A stretch of DNA of 54,018 bases from Acidobacteriota bacterium (GTDB lineage: Bacteria > Acidobacteriota > Vicinamibacteria > Vicinamibacterales > UBA8438), in assembly GCA_009861545.1 (NCBI GenBank), contig VXME01000125.1, positions 1-54,018 on the forward strand, read 5' to 3'. The first letter of the stretch is position 1, and every line of letters begins with the position of its first letter. The notes beneath the pieces are model-generated. The model had not been told where the DNA came from and did not search any database. It saw only the letters and a program-made list of their open reading frames with translations. A program made the position numbers and the translations under genes. Below are positions 16,256 to 23,378 of this stretch, one piece after another.

Positions 16256-16591
16256 GTTGGCCAGTTCGTGCGCCAGCGCCTGGGCGATGAGCATACGGTC
16301 GAAGGGATCGCGGTGGGGCCCGCTCAGCCGCCCGGCGCGTTCGGCGTCGCTGACGTCGATAGGCAGTTCCTCGAAGCCCTGGTCGGCAATGGCGGCGCGT
16401 ATGTCGCTCGCCAACGCATCAGCCTCCGGAAACTTGCCGCGGCGGTGCTTCGTCGCAATCTCCCACGCAGACGCCGCGCTGACGAGGATGTCGTTCCTTT
16501 CGTTCCGGATGGTCCCGCGAGCAGTTCCGGAGAGGCGGCGGCTGTCGGCAACCCACCACACGAACGCATGCGTGTCCAACAGTACCCGCAT
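16251..16591 (-). pseudogene. VapC PIN toxin, 3'-truncated and joined to TA debris
   Basis: The PIN start (MRVLLDTHAFVWW, with the first catalytic Asp) follows the Phd gene by 8 bases. The later acidic residues are present in SAASAWEIATK and HRDPFDRMLIAQ. The frame then runs out of family similarity at ANAG (about 16251) and continues to 15986 through antitoxin and MazF remnants, giving a nominal 201-residue protein. The last strand, which carries a final acidic residue (usually in a TRD motif), is missing. RNase activity is therefore doubtful although the antitoxin gene is intact. Confidence 0.75.
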
Positions 16592-16599
16592 CGCTGACG

Positions 16600-16833
16600 C
16601 TAACCGCCTTCCCAGAGCTTCAACTCGTCTTCCGGCAACGGATCGGAGAAGGCGTCCGTGAGCGCGGTCCTGCCCTTGAGAACATCCGGCTGTCGCCTCC
16701 CCATGGGCTTGCACGCAACCAGGCGCGCGACCGGTGCGCCCCGTCGGGCGATGACGACCTCCTCGCCCGCCTCCACCTGCGCCAGCAGTCGGGACAGTTG
16801 CGTCTTGGCTTCGTGGACGTTCACGACGGGCAT
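16600..16833 (-). CDS. Phd/YefM-family antitoxin (77 aa)
   Basis: The protein begins MPVVNVHEAKTQLSRLLAQV, the standard Phd DNA-binding fold, followed by GEEVVIARRGAPVARLV. The C-terminal tail (KGRTALTDAFSDPLPEDELK) should wrap around the toxin. A good AGGAGAGG ribosome site precedes it. It stops 8 bases before a VapC gene that is truncated, so the antitoxin may now be an orphan regulator. Its 3' half is repeated at 11473-11575. Confidence 0.88.
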   Translation of the reverse strand: MPVVNVHEAKTQLSRLLAQVEAGEEVVIARRGAPVARLVACKPMGRRQPDVLKGRTALTDAFSDPLPEDELKLWEGG

Positions 16834-16857
16834 CGGCGGCTTCCTCTCCTGCCGGAC

Positions 16858-16887
16858 AATTTAGCCAAGAAGCTGGTCACATCGCAA
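16858..16887 (-). promoter_or_regulatory. candidate promoter of the phd-vapC module
   Basis: On the minus strand TTGCGA (16882-16887) and TAAATT (16858-16863) are 18 bases apart, each matching the sigma-70 consensus at four of six positions. The ribosome site and the ATG at 16833 follow closely. Confidence 0.45.
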
Positions 16888-16908
16888 GGCACGGGCCGCC
16901 GCAGACGG

Positions 16909-16968
16909 ATGATCGTTCAGTTCCTGGAACGGCTGTGGGACGGGAAGCTGGCCGCCGCCGCGTGGTAG
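16909..16968 (+). pseudogene. 3' end of a second DUF4143 ATPase gene
   Basis: The 46 bases from 16918 to 16963 match 14526-14571, the end of the intact DUF4143 gene, with two differences. The frame reads QFLERLWDGKLAAAAW then TAG. Nothing of the upstream part is present, so it is a deletion remnant of another copy. Confidence 0.7.
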
Positions 16969-17003
16969 TACCGCCGGGCGCCGCCGGACTGCATGCGTCG
17001 CTG

Positions 17004-17348
17004 TCACAATCGGTGGGCGCCGTCCACGCGCGACATCTTCCTGTCGAACGTGCCTACCGGAACGTGTCCCGCCTTGCGGGCGATCTCGACGACGAGGCAA
17101 CCGGAGAATCCGACCGCTCGCTCGCGTGCGAACGTCGCGTGCGCTCGTCGGACGACGTCCTCATCCTGCAGGACGAGGCGATCGTGCTCTACGAGCATGC
17201 TCACAGCGGTCCCGATGCGCCGGCGGTTCAGCCCGTAGACGGACTTCAGCACCCATACGGTCTCGGCGAGCACCGGCAGCGAAATCCAGGCGCCGTGCTC
17301 GACGAACACCTCGGCGCGGGCAACCTGTTCCGGATCGTCGCGCACGAT
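17004..17348 (-). pseudogene. PIN-domain (VapC-like) toxin without its N-terminus
   Basis: From VRDDPEQVARAEVFVEHGAW onward the sequence is a normal PIN protein, with LAETVWVLKSVYGL and FSGCLVVEIARKAG and the terminal TFDRKM. The usual opening strand with the first catalytic Asp (MxxLDTNVLVRYL) is absent. The open frame instead starts at 17423 inside the neighbouring vapC gene with an unrelated 24 residues. The breakpoint near 17348 fits fusion by deletion. Activity is unlikely. Confidence 0.7.
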
Positions 17349-17376
17349 CCTGCATCGTTCGCCTCTTGGCACGCGT

Positions 17377-17754
17377 TCAGAACGCGATGCGTTGGACACC
17401 GTCGACTCGATCGAAGTGTGCATCGTTGCTCAACACGGGCAATCCGTGCTGACGCGCGAGGGCGGCGATCCAGGCGTCGTTGGGCGGAATGGGGTTGCCG
17501 GAGCGCTTCAGCTCCAGGCGGACGTCGGCGTAGACGCCGGCGGTCGCGTGGGTGACGATGGCGATCTCGGCCAGCGGCAGGTAGCGGCGGAGCCAGTCCT
17601 GGTAACGGTCGCGATGGCTCGACTGGCGAATGCCGAAGTAGTACTCGCCGAGGACGATGCTCGGGACGACGAGACGACGAGCGGACCGCAACGGCGCCTC
17701 GACGGCTGCCACGCCTTCCGCCCATGCGGACAGGGCGTTGGTGTCGAGAATCAT
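17377..17754 (-). CDS. vapC: VapC-type PIN ribonuclease toxin (125 aa)
   Basis: All expected PIN acidic residues are visible: D4 in MILDTNALS, Glu in VLGEYYFGI, Asp in PPNDAWIAALA and Asp in LSNDAHFDRV. Length is typical. VapC toxins cleave tRNA or rRNA when freed from the antitoxin. The ATG overlaps the VapB stop (ATGA, 17751-17754), so the pair is coupled. This is the only complete VapBC unit in a cluster of broken ones. Confidence 0.9.
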   Translation of the reverse strand: MILDTNALSAWAEGVAAVEAPLRSARRLVVPSIVLGEYYFGIRQSSHRDRYQDWLRRYLPLAEIAIVTHATAGVYADVRLELKRSGNPIPPNDAWIAALARQHGLPVLSNDAHFDRVDGVQRIAF

Positions 17755-18026
17755 GCGACGTCTTCGGGCGCCAGTGTCTCGAACTCCTCCGCTATCGCTT
17801 CGCCCACCCGACGGTGCTCATGCGACAGATCGGCCAACGCGCCGAATCCGGCCATCCACGGAGCCTCGTGTTCGCGGCCTGCGGCGTCGCCGGTGCACCG
17901 CCGGAGCTTGTCCTCGAGCGCGTCGGTGAAGAACTGCCGCAAGGTCATGCCGCGGCTGGCAGCGAGCGCCTTAGCCTGCCGGAAAGTGGTATCGGGAAGT
18001 TCGATGGTGGTCTTCACGGAAGACAT
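17751..18026 (-). CDS. vapB: VapB-type RHH antitoxin (91 aa)
   Basis: The N-terminal half (SSVKTTIELPDTTFRQAKAL and GMTLRQFFTDALEDKLR) is a ribbon-helix-helix DNA-binding domain. The C-terminal half ends in an acidic tail that should occupy the VapC active site. AGGGG lies just before the ATG, in an AT-rich patch (GTAAATAGGGGAATATG) that may also hold the promoter and operator. It is first in the operon, which fits autoregulation. Confidence 0.85.
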   Translation of the reverse strand: MSSVKTTIELPDTTFRQAKALAASRGMTLRQFFTDALEDKLRRCTGDAAGREHEAPWMAGFGALADLSHEHRRVGEAIAEEFETLAPEDVA

Positions 18027-18079
18027 ATTCCCCTATTTACGGGTCGCGGGCAACCCGCCCAACGATGCGGGTCGCCGGG

Positions 18080-18649
18080 TCACGACAACCCGCGGAAGTC
18101 GCTCCGCGTGTAGAGCGGGACGTAGTTGCCGACTTCCCTGCGGACACTGGCTGCGCCGTCCTGTTCGCCCCGGTCGACGAGGGCCATCGCGGCGATGACT
18201 TCGCAGTCGGCCGCGCGCGCTTCCTCGACCGCCTTCAGCAGGGACCCGCCGCTGGTGACGACGTCGTCGACAATCACGACCTTCGTTCCCGGTTGCGGCG
18301 GATTCTCCAGCCGGCGCTTCGTGCCGTGGCGCTTCGGCTCCTTGCGGACGTAGAAGCCGTCGATCGGGCATTCGCGGGCGTACGACAGCGCCACCATCGA
18401 GCTGACGATCGGGTCCGCGCCATGCGTCAACCCGCCGACCGCCCCGGGGCGCTCCGGTAGCTTCTCGAGCGCGTCGAGAAAGGCCATCCCGACCAGGTAG
18501 GCGCCGTCCGCGCTCAGCGTCACCGGCTTGCAGTCGAAGTAGAAGTTCGATTTCGCGCCGGTGCTGAGCGTGATCTCGCCGGTTCGAAACGCGCGGGCTT
18601 CCAGGAGATCTCGGAGTTTCTTGCGGGTGTCGGTCGGGCTGTCGCTCAT
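18080..18649 (-). CDS. pyrE: orotate phosphoribosyltransferase (189 aa)
   Basis: The enzyme joins orotate and PRPP to give orotidine 5'-phosphate in pyrimidine synthesis. The PRPP-binding motif VVIVDDVVTSGGS lies at about 124-136. The family opening (FRTGEITLSTGAKSNFYFD) and the catalytic-loop region YVRKEPKRHGT are present. Length is normal for a stand-alone OPRTase. It is the only clear housekeeping biosynthetic gene in this part, lying between TA modules, 60 bases after the TauE-like gene on the same strand. Confidence 0.93.
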   Translation of the reverse strand: MSDSPTDTRKKLRDLLEARAFRTGEITLSTGAKSNFYFDCKPVTLSADGAYLVGMAFLDALEKLPERPGAVGGLTHGADPIVSSMVALSYARECPIDGFYVRKEPKRHGTKRRLENPPQPGTKVVIVDDVVTSGGSLLKAVEEARAADCEVIAAMALVDRGEQDGAASVRREVGNYVPLYTRSDFRGLS

Positions 18650-18709
18650 TGTCGGGAATCACCTAACTCGTTCAAATTCCGTGAATTGTACCGCTCCGGT
18701 CAAATCGGC

Positions 18710-19483
18710 TCACGGTGTCGGCGCAGCGGTCGCCGCCACGTCGCCCATCCACGCCGCGCTCGACACCAGGCGCAGCGCGACCAGCACGAGGACGGTGCGG
18801 TAGAGGCGGGTGAAGAGAACGTCGTCGACGCGATCGAGCAGTCGGCTGCCGGCCGCCGCACCGGCGATCACGAGCATGGACATCGCCAGCAGCAGCCCGA
18901 CGTGCTCGCGGTACGAGAAGCCCACCCAGCCGAACGCCGCGATCTTCGCCAGGTGTCCTGCCCCCTGACAGGCCGCCGCGGTGCCCACCACGCCCCGCCG
19001 CGACAGTCCGAGATGCGGAAAGAACGGCGCGACGAGCGGCCCGACCGCCCCGACCAGGCTGCCCAGGAAACCGGCGACGCCGCCCAGCACTGCGAAACGG
19101 CGCGCCTCGCCGCCCGCGCCGGCGGGACGGATTCGCAGCCATCCGGGTCGCAACGTGGCGACCAGCACGAAGACGCCGATCAGGGTCGTGCCGAGGGCAG
19201 GCGGCATGGCGAGCGCCACGCGCGCCCCGGCCAGCGCCAGCGGCAGCAGGAACAACGCGTACCAGCCGACGACGCTCCACGCCACGTGGCGCCCCTGCAC
19301 GACGGTGCGCGCGCCGTTGGAGACCAGTTGGATCACGCCGTGCAGCGGAATGGCGGCGGCCGGCTCGAAGAACAACAGCATGACCGCCAGCAGCACGGTT
19401 CCGCCGGCCAGGCCGACCACCGCCGACAGCGCGGCCGACGCGAACGCCACGGCGCAGAGCAGAGCGACGGTCAGCGGGTCCAT
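18710..19483 (-). CDS. TauE/SafE-family membrane permease (257 aa)
   Basis: The ATG at 19483 is selected because MDPLTVALLCAVAFASAALS begins the first membrane helix; upstream residues are Arg/Pro-rich. The family signature appears twice: SAVVGLAGGTVLLAVML near the start and GFLGSLVGAVGPLVAPFF in the middle, flanking about eight hydrophobic segments. TauE/SafE proteins export sulfite, sulfoacetate or related organosulfonates, but the substrate here is unknown. It is divergent from the RES-Xre module. Confidence 0.85.
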   Translation of the reverse strand: MDPLTVALLCAVAFASAALSAVVGLAGGTVLLAVMLLFFEPAAAIPLHGVIQLVSNGARTVVQGRHVAWSVVGWYALFLLPLALAGARVALAMPPALGTTLIGVFVLVATLRPGWLRIRPAGAGGEARRFAVLGGVAGFLGSLVGAVGPLVAPFFPHLGLSRRGVVGTAAACQGAGHLAKIAAFGWVGFSYREHVGLLLAMSMLVIAGAAAGSRLLDRVDDVLFTRLYRTVLVLVALRLVSSAAWMGDVAATAAPTP

Positions 19484-19576
19484 GCGGGGGAATGATAGAG
19501 CCCCGCGGTCGAACGCTCGCGAACGCGGGGGCGACGTTCCCGCCGGCCGCGGCGGCCAGCGTCCACCCGCCACACG

Positions 19577-19610
19577 GTTGACGTACGGTTGCGGTTGACA
19601 TACGGTAGCG
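19577..19610 (+). promoter_or_regulatory. 17-bp tandem direct repeat abutting the RES-Xre operon start
   Basis: GTTGACGTACGGTTGCG (19577-19593) is followed at once by GTTGACATACGGTAGCG (19594-19610), with two differences, and the ATG begins at 19612. TTGACG in unit 1 and TACGGT at 19601-19606 in unit 2 are 17 bases apart and could be -35/-10 boxes. There is no Shine-Dalgarno sequence, so the transcript may be leaderless. It is a likely binding site for the Xre-type antitoxin. Confidence 0.6.
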
Positions 19611-19611
19611 C

Positions 19612-20076
19612 ATGGAGTTGGGAGACGGCAACACCGCCGCGCCGTCTGGCGCGCTCGATCCGGAAGAAGCGGCCGAGCGGACGTTCACGGCGCATCGACA
19701 CGACGCCGAATGGCTCGACGCCTTCATCGCCGGACTCGACCGTCGCCGCGCCGCCGACGCCTTCACGCGGACGACCGGGACGTGGGGCCTGAGCCAGGCC
19801 GAGGCGGCCCGTATGTTCGGCGTGAGCCGCCAGGCGATCGGCAAATGGCGGCGGCGCGGCGTGCCCGCGGCGCGCGCCCGTGCGGTGGCGGACCTGGCCG
19901 CCGCCACCGACCTGCTCGTCCACCATCTGAAGCGCGACCGCATCCCGGCGGTGGTGCGCCGCCCGATGCCGGCCCTCGACGGCGTGTCCCTGGTGGACCT
20001 GCTGGGGCGGGGCGACACGCGCACCGTCCTGGCCGCGTGCCGTGACATGTTCCGGTTCGATCGGGTCCATGCATGA
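19612..20076 (+). CDS. Xre/ParS-type antitoxin of a RES toxin (154 aa)
   Basis: A helix-turn-helix is visible as GLSQAEAARMFGVSRQAIGKW near 62-82, followed by a helical region and a DUF2384-like end (VSLVDLLGRGDTRTVLAACR). This is the layout of antitoxins that pair with RES toxins, which both neutralise the toxin and repress the operon. The stop overlaps the toxin ATG (ATGA, 20073-20076). The tandem repeat in front of the start is the likely operator. Confidence 0.85.
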   Translation: MELGDGNTAAPSGALDPEEAAERTFTAHRHDAEWLDAFIAGLDRRRAADAFTRTTGTWGLSQAEAARMFGVSRQAIGKWRRRGVPAARARAVADLAAATDLLVHHLKRDRIPAVVRRPMPALDGVSLVDLLGRGDTRTVLAACRDMFRFDRVHA

Positions 20077-20633
20077 CCGCGGCATTGCGACGCGAAGCGG
20101 TACCGGACGCGCACGTCTGGTGGCGTATCGCCGACCCTTCGTGGAGCGACCCCCTCGATCCGGACTACGCGCGGCGACGCGGCGGACGCTGGAATCCGCC
20201 GGGCAGCTTTCGCGTGCTCTACCTCAACGAGGACCTCCGCACGGCGCGCCAGAATCTACGCGCCTTCACCGCCCGCTGGCCGTACGAACCGGAAGACCTC
20301 CGCGACGACACGGGGCCGGTGCTGATCGGCTGCACGCTGCCGCGCCGGCAGTTCGTCTGCGACGCGCACTCGGCGGCCGGCCTGCGCGCCGCCGGTCTGC
20401 CCGCCGCGTATCCGCTCGACGAGAACGGCACGCCGGTACCGCACGCGCACTGCCAGCCGGTCGGAACCCGCGCGAAGGCCGCGCGATTGCGCGGCGTCCG
20501 CGCCCGCTCGGCGCAGTCCCGGGACGGCGCCGGCCGCGAGCTGGCGTGGTTTCCGGCCAGCGGGCGCAGCATCGCCCGGCGGGTTCGAATGCTGTCGTTC
20601 GCGGGGTGGTTCCGGGGTGACGGAATGGCCTGA
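20073..20633 (+). CDS. RES-domain toxin (186 aa)
   Basis: The RES fold is recognised by an early Arg in VWWRIADPSW, then RRRGGRWNPPGSFRVLYLN with the following EDLRTA, and a Ser in the C-terminal half. RES toxins degrade or transfer ADP-ribose from NAD+ (MbcT, ParT), and this is the expected reaction. The C-terminal part is Arg/Ala-rich and slightly longer than in some relatives. Translation is coupled to the antitoxin upstream. Confidence 0.85.
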   Translation: MTAALRREAVPDAHVWWRIADPSWSDPLDPDYARRRGGRWNPPGSFRVLYLNEDLRTARQNLRAFTARWPYEPEDLRDDTGPVLIGCTLPRRQFVCDAHSAAGLRAAGLPAAYPLDENGTPVPHAHCQPVGTRAKAARLRGVRARSAQSRDGAGRELAWFPASGRSIARRVRMLSFAGWFRGDGMA

Positions 20634-20764
20634 AGGCGCGCGCGAGGTTTCGGGGCGGCTGCGGGCATGCCCGCGAACCGCCAACCCCCGTTCCCTTGTA
20701 GTCTGCGATGGGCGCCTGGCGGTCGAGAGCTTCGGGGCGATGGACAGGTACTGACGCGATTGCG

Positions 20765-20983
20765 ATGGCGACACAACCAGCGGGTCGAAGGCGCCGGTGG
20801 CTCGAGAAGGCTTGCCTGGTTCTCGCCCACGTCGCGGCCGTGGTCATCGGGTTCGTCCTGATGGTCTTCGGCCTCGGTCTGGGAGTGACGATGGTCATGC
20901 TGCCGGTCGGCCTCGTCGTGGGCCTGTTCGGCGTCGGGGTGTTCGTGTGGGGTCTGCTGGGTCACCTGGGGGAGAACAAGTGA
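20765..20983 (+). CDS. small two-helix membrane protein (72 aa)
   Basis: I do not recognise a family. The ATG at 20765 gives a basic leader (QPAGRRRRW) followed by two hydrophobic segments separated by a short glycine-containing turn, ending HLGENK. The longer frame from 20708 lacks any ribosome site. It lies between the RES toxin and the repeat element at 20996, and no functional link is evident. Confidence 0.5.
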   Translation: MATQPAGRRRRWLEKACLVLAHVAAVVIGFVLMVFGLGLGVTMVMLPVGLVVGLFGVGVFVWGLLGHLGENK

Positions 20984-20995
20984 GACCGGGAGCCC

Positions 20996-21086
20996 GGCCC
21001 GACAGTCGTCGCCTGCCGCTCCGATCGCCGCCCGACCGTGCCTGACCAGGGAGCGCACCGCTCTACGGCGCAGACTCCCGGCCCGA
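20996..21086. repeat. 91-bp dispersed hairpin repeat, copy A
   Basis: This copy matches 51732-51823 over its full length with about 80% identity. Both ends carry GCCCGA. The half nearest the minus-strand gene can fold into an imperfect stem-loop with the same CTCTA/TTCTA-type loop as copy B. Both copies lie just 3' of a minus-strand gene. Confidence 0.75.
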
Positions 21087-21124
21087 CAGCCGGTGCTCCC
21101 GGCCCAGCTCCGCCAGGCGCTCGA

Positions 21125-21976
21125 TCAGCTCGGCGTGTCCCGTGACGCCAGCCCGATCGCCGCCAGGATCCCGAGGTCGACGAAGAGCAGCGGCGCGAAG
21201 GGCGGCGCGCCGTGCACGAAGTTCTCGAACAGGCTGGCCGACAACCCGTTGACGTCGGCCGCCACGTGGAGGTAGAAGCCGATCAACCCGACGACGGCCT
21301 GTAGCGCGAGCACGCCGAAGCAGAGCCGCCGGAAGGCGGTGCGCCGGTCCACGAGCGCGACGCAGAGGAAGCCCGCCGCCAGGGCGCTCGCGGCCACCGG
21401 CCACCATTCGGTGGCGTGGAAGAACCCGTTCTGCGCGTGGTCGCACAGCGCGAGGACGAAGACGCCGAGGAAGCCGCCCAGGGCGAAGAACACCACCCAC
21501 CCGTCCCACTCGCCGGTATCGCGCGGCACCATGCGGTTGACCAGCAGCAGGAAGCCGAGGCCGGCGTAGGCCAGCGGGGCGGCGAACGGGGCCGTGTACA
21601 CGAGGCTGCGGAGGGTCCACTGGGAGAAGAACTGGCTCTCCAGGTGGTAGACGACACCGGCGATGCCGAGCGCGATGGCGCCGTATCCGACCAAGAGTCC
21701 GACGCGGTGCGCGTAGCTCCCTCTATTCGTGCGGCCGGCCGCCGGCAGCGCCGGGGCCAGCAGCAGCGTCGCCGCGATCGAGAATACGAAGGGAATCCAC
21801 TCCGCGCGGTGACGGAAGGCGTTGACGGAGTGGGCCAGGAACACGTCCAGGACCAGGAAGGCGAAGTTCGCGAGTACGAAGGCCTCCAGCAGCAAGCTCC
21901 TGGCCCGGCTCTCCAGAAGTCGCCGCAGAGTACGTGGCCGGCGCGCACGACGCGGGCGCGGCTCAGCGATCCGCAC
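21125..21976 (-). CDS. multi-pass membrane protein linked to an octaheme cytochrome (283 aa)
   Basis: About eight hydrophobic segments follow a basic, Arg-rich start (MRIAEPRPRRARRPRTLRRL). His residues occur near membrane segments (HLESQFF, DHAQNGFFHATEWW, FYLHVAADV). These could bind heme or quinone, but no family was recognised. The start lies 14 bases inside the octaheme cytochrome gene, so the two are coupled and probably form a membrane electron-transfer unit. By analogy, haoB or a quinone-reducing partner would be the expected role. Confidence 0.75.
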   Translation of the reverse strand: MRIAEPRPRRARRPRTLRRLLESRARSLLLEAFVLANFAFLVLDVFLAHSVNAFRHRAEWIPFVFSIAATLLLAPALPAAGRTNRGSYAHRVGLLVGYGAIALGIAGVVYHLESQFFSQWTLRSLVYTAPFAAPLAYAGLGFLLLVNRMVPRDTGEWDGWVVFFALGGFLGVFVLALCDHAQNGFFHATEWWPVAASALAAGFLCVALVDRRTAFRRLCFGVLALQAVVGLIGFYLHVAADVNGLSASLFENFVHGAPPFAPLLFVDLGILAAIGLASRDTPS

Positions 21977-23198
21977 GCGCGTTCCGCAGGCCGGCGGCCA
22001 GCTCTTCGAGCTCGGTGAGCTTGAGCAGCAGCTCGTAGTTGCCGTGCCACTGCACGAAGTCGGCTCCGCCCATGAACGCGCCGTGCTTGGCGGTGCGCCC
22101 GAAGTAGTGCCAGAAGTCGAAGTACAGGAACTCGATCGGCTCGTCGAACGGCTCGTCGGTCAGCAGCCCGTCGGCGCGCAGCGCGGCCATCAGCGCCTGC
22201 CCTTCGCGGACCCGCACGTTGGTCGCGTCCAGGACCGCCTCCGCCTCCTCGTAGAAGCGCGCGACGCTCGACGAAGCGTGGCAGCGGAGGCACGTCTCCT
22301 GCATCTCCGTCTGCGCGCGGGCGTACCCCGGACGTGGCTCGGAGACCGGCGCGAACAGCCAGTAGGACAGCCGTTCCGTCGTATCGTGGGTCACCTTGAG
22401 CCCGTCCAGACCGCTCAGGTGGCAGGTCGCGCAGGTGGGTACCGACATGTCGGCCGTCGTCAGCCGCTTGGGTTCGGCGTCCAGGTTCAGCGAAGCGCGC
22501 TGCGCGGCGAAGAGCGCGCCGTGCTTCGACTCGGTGTAGATCTCCACCTGCGCGTGGTCGGGCCCCATGTGGCACTGCCCGCAAGTCTGCGGCTCGCGCG
22601 CCAGCGCGATGGACGTCGAGTGCCGCGAGTGGCATTCCGTGCAGCTTCCGATGGAGCCGTCGCGGTTGGGCTGGCCGATGCGGTGGCAGCCGAGGCAGCC
22701 GGTCCGGGTGGCCGCCACGCCCTCCAGGCTGGCCAGCGCGTTGGCGGGACGGTCCACGGCGCCGGGATGGTGGCGCTCCCCGAACGCGAGCTGCTCGGGC
22801 GATATCCCGCTCGTCCCGCTGACGGCGGCCCACGCCGGCAGGGCGTGCCGGCTGCGCGCGAACTGCTCGTACTCCGTGCGGTGGCAGCCCCGGCAGTTCA
22901 GGGAGGTGACGTCGCGGGCGAGGCGGAAGTTGTAGTGGTCGTACGTCTCCTGCCCTTCGCCCGGCTGGTGGCAGTCGTAGCAGGTGACGTTGGCGCGGCT
23001 GTGCTCGCTGCGCTCGAACTGGTGGACGACGGCCGCGGTCTCCTCCCGGTGGCACTGCGCACACCGCCCGGTCGCCCGCACCAGCTCCGGCGACGGCTGC
23101 CGGACCTCCGAATCCGGCCGGGCCTGGTTGATCAGCAACGCCGCCAGCAGCAGCGCGCCGCTGATGGTGACGGCGACGAAGACTGACCTGAAGGGCAT
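21963..23198 (-). CDS. octaheme c-type cytochrome, hydroxylamine oxidoreductase (HAO)-like family (411 aa)
   Basis: Eight CxxCH sites are present at 46, 73, 102, 168, 186, 206, 256 and 303. A single N-terminal helix (residues 7-24) acts as membrane anchor or uncleaved signal, placing the protein in the periplasm. After the last heme comes HYFGRTAKHGAFMGGADFVQW and HGNYE, a segment typical of the HAO family. Family members oxidise hydroxylamine or hydrazine, or reduce nitrite or hydroxylamine. I cannot place the HAO cross-linking Tyr without an alignment, so the direction of the reaction is open. The overlapping membrane gene is the likely electron partner. Confidence 0.85.
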   Translation of the reverse strand: MPFRSVFVAVTISGALLLAALLINQARPDSEVRQPSPELVRATGRCAQCHREETAAVVHQFERSEHSRANVTCYDCHQPGEGQETYDHYNFRLARDVTSLNCRGCHRTEYEQFARSRHALPAWAAVSGTSGISPEQLAFGERHHPGAVDRPANALASLEGVAATRTGCLGCHRIGQPNRDGSIGSCTECHSRHSTSIALAREPQTCGQCHMGPDHAQVEIYTESKHGALFAAQRASLNLDAEPKRLTTADMSVPTCATCHLSGLDGLKVTHDTTERLSYWLFAPVSEPRPGYARAQTEMQETCLRCHASSSVARFYEEAEAVLDATNVRVREGQALMAALRADGLLTDEPFDEPIEFLYFDFWHYFGRTAKHGAFMGGADFVQWHGNYELLLKLTELEELAAGLRNARADR

Positions 23199-23378
23199 CG
23201 GATCGCGGCGGACCGGTGCATCCGGCCTCCAACTCCATCATAGCCCCGCCGCTGGCGGTAAGATGAAACATCGTAGTCAGGCGGTCGAATCGGCCCTTGC
23301 CGAAAGGCTCGGCCGGCCGGCCCGCAACAAGCTGGCGACCGAGTGCGCTGGACGAACGATCATCCGGAGAGGGACATC

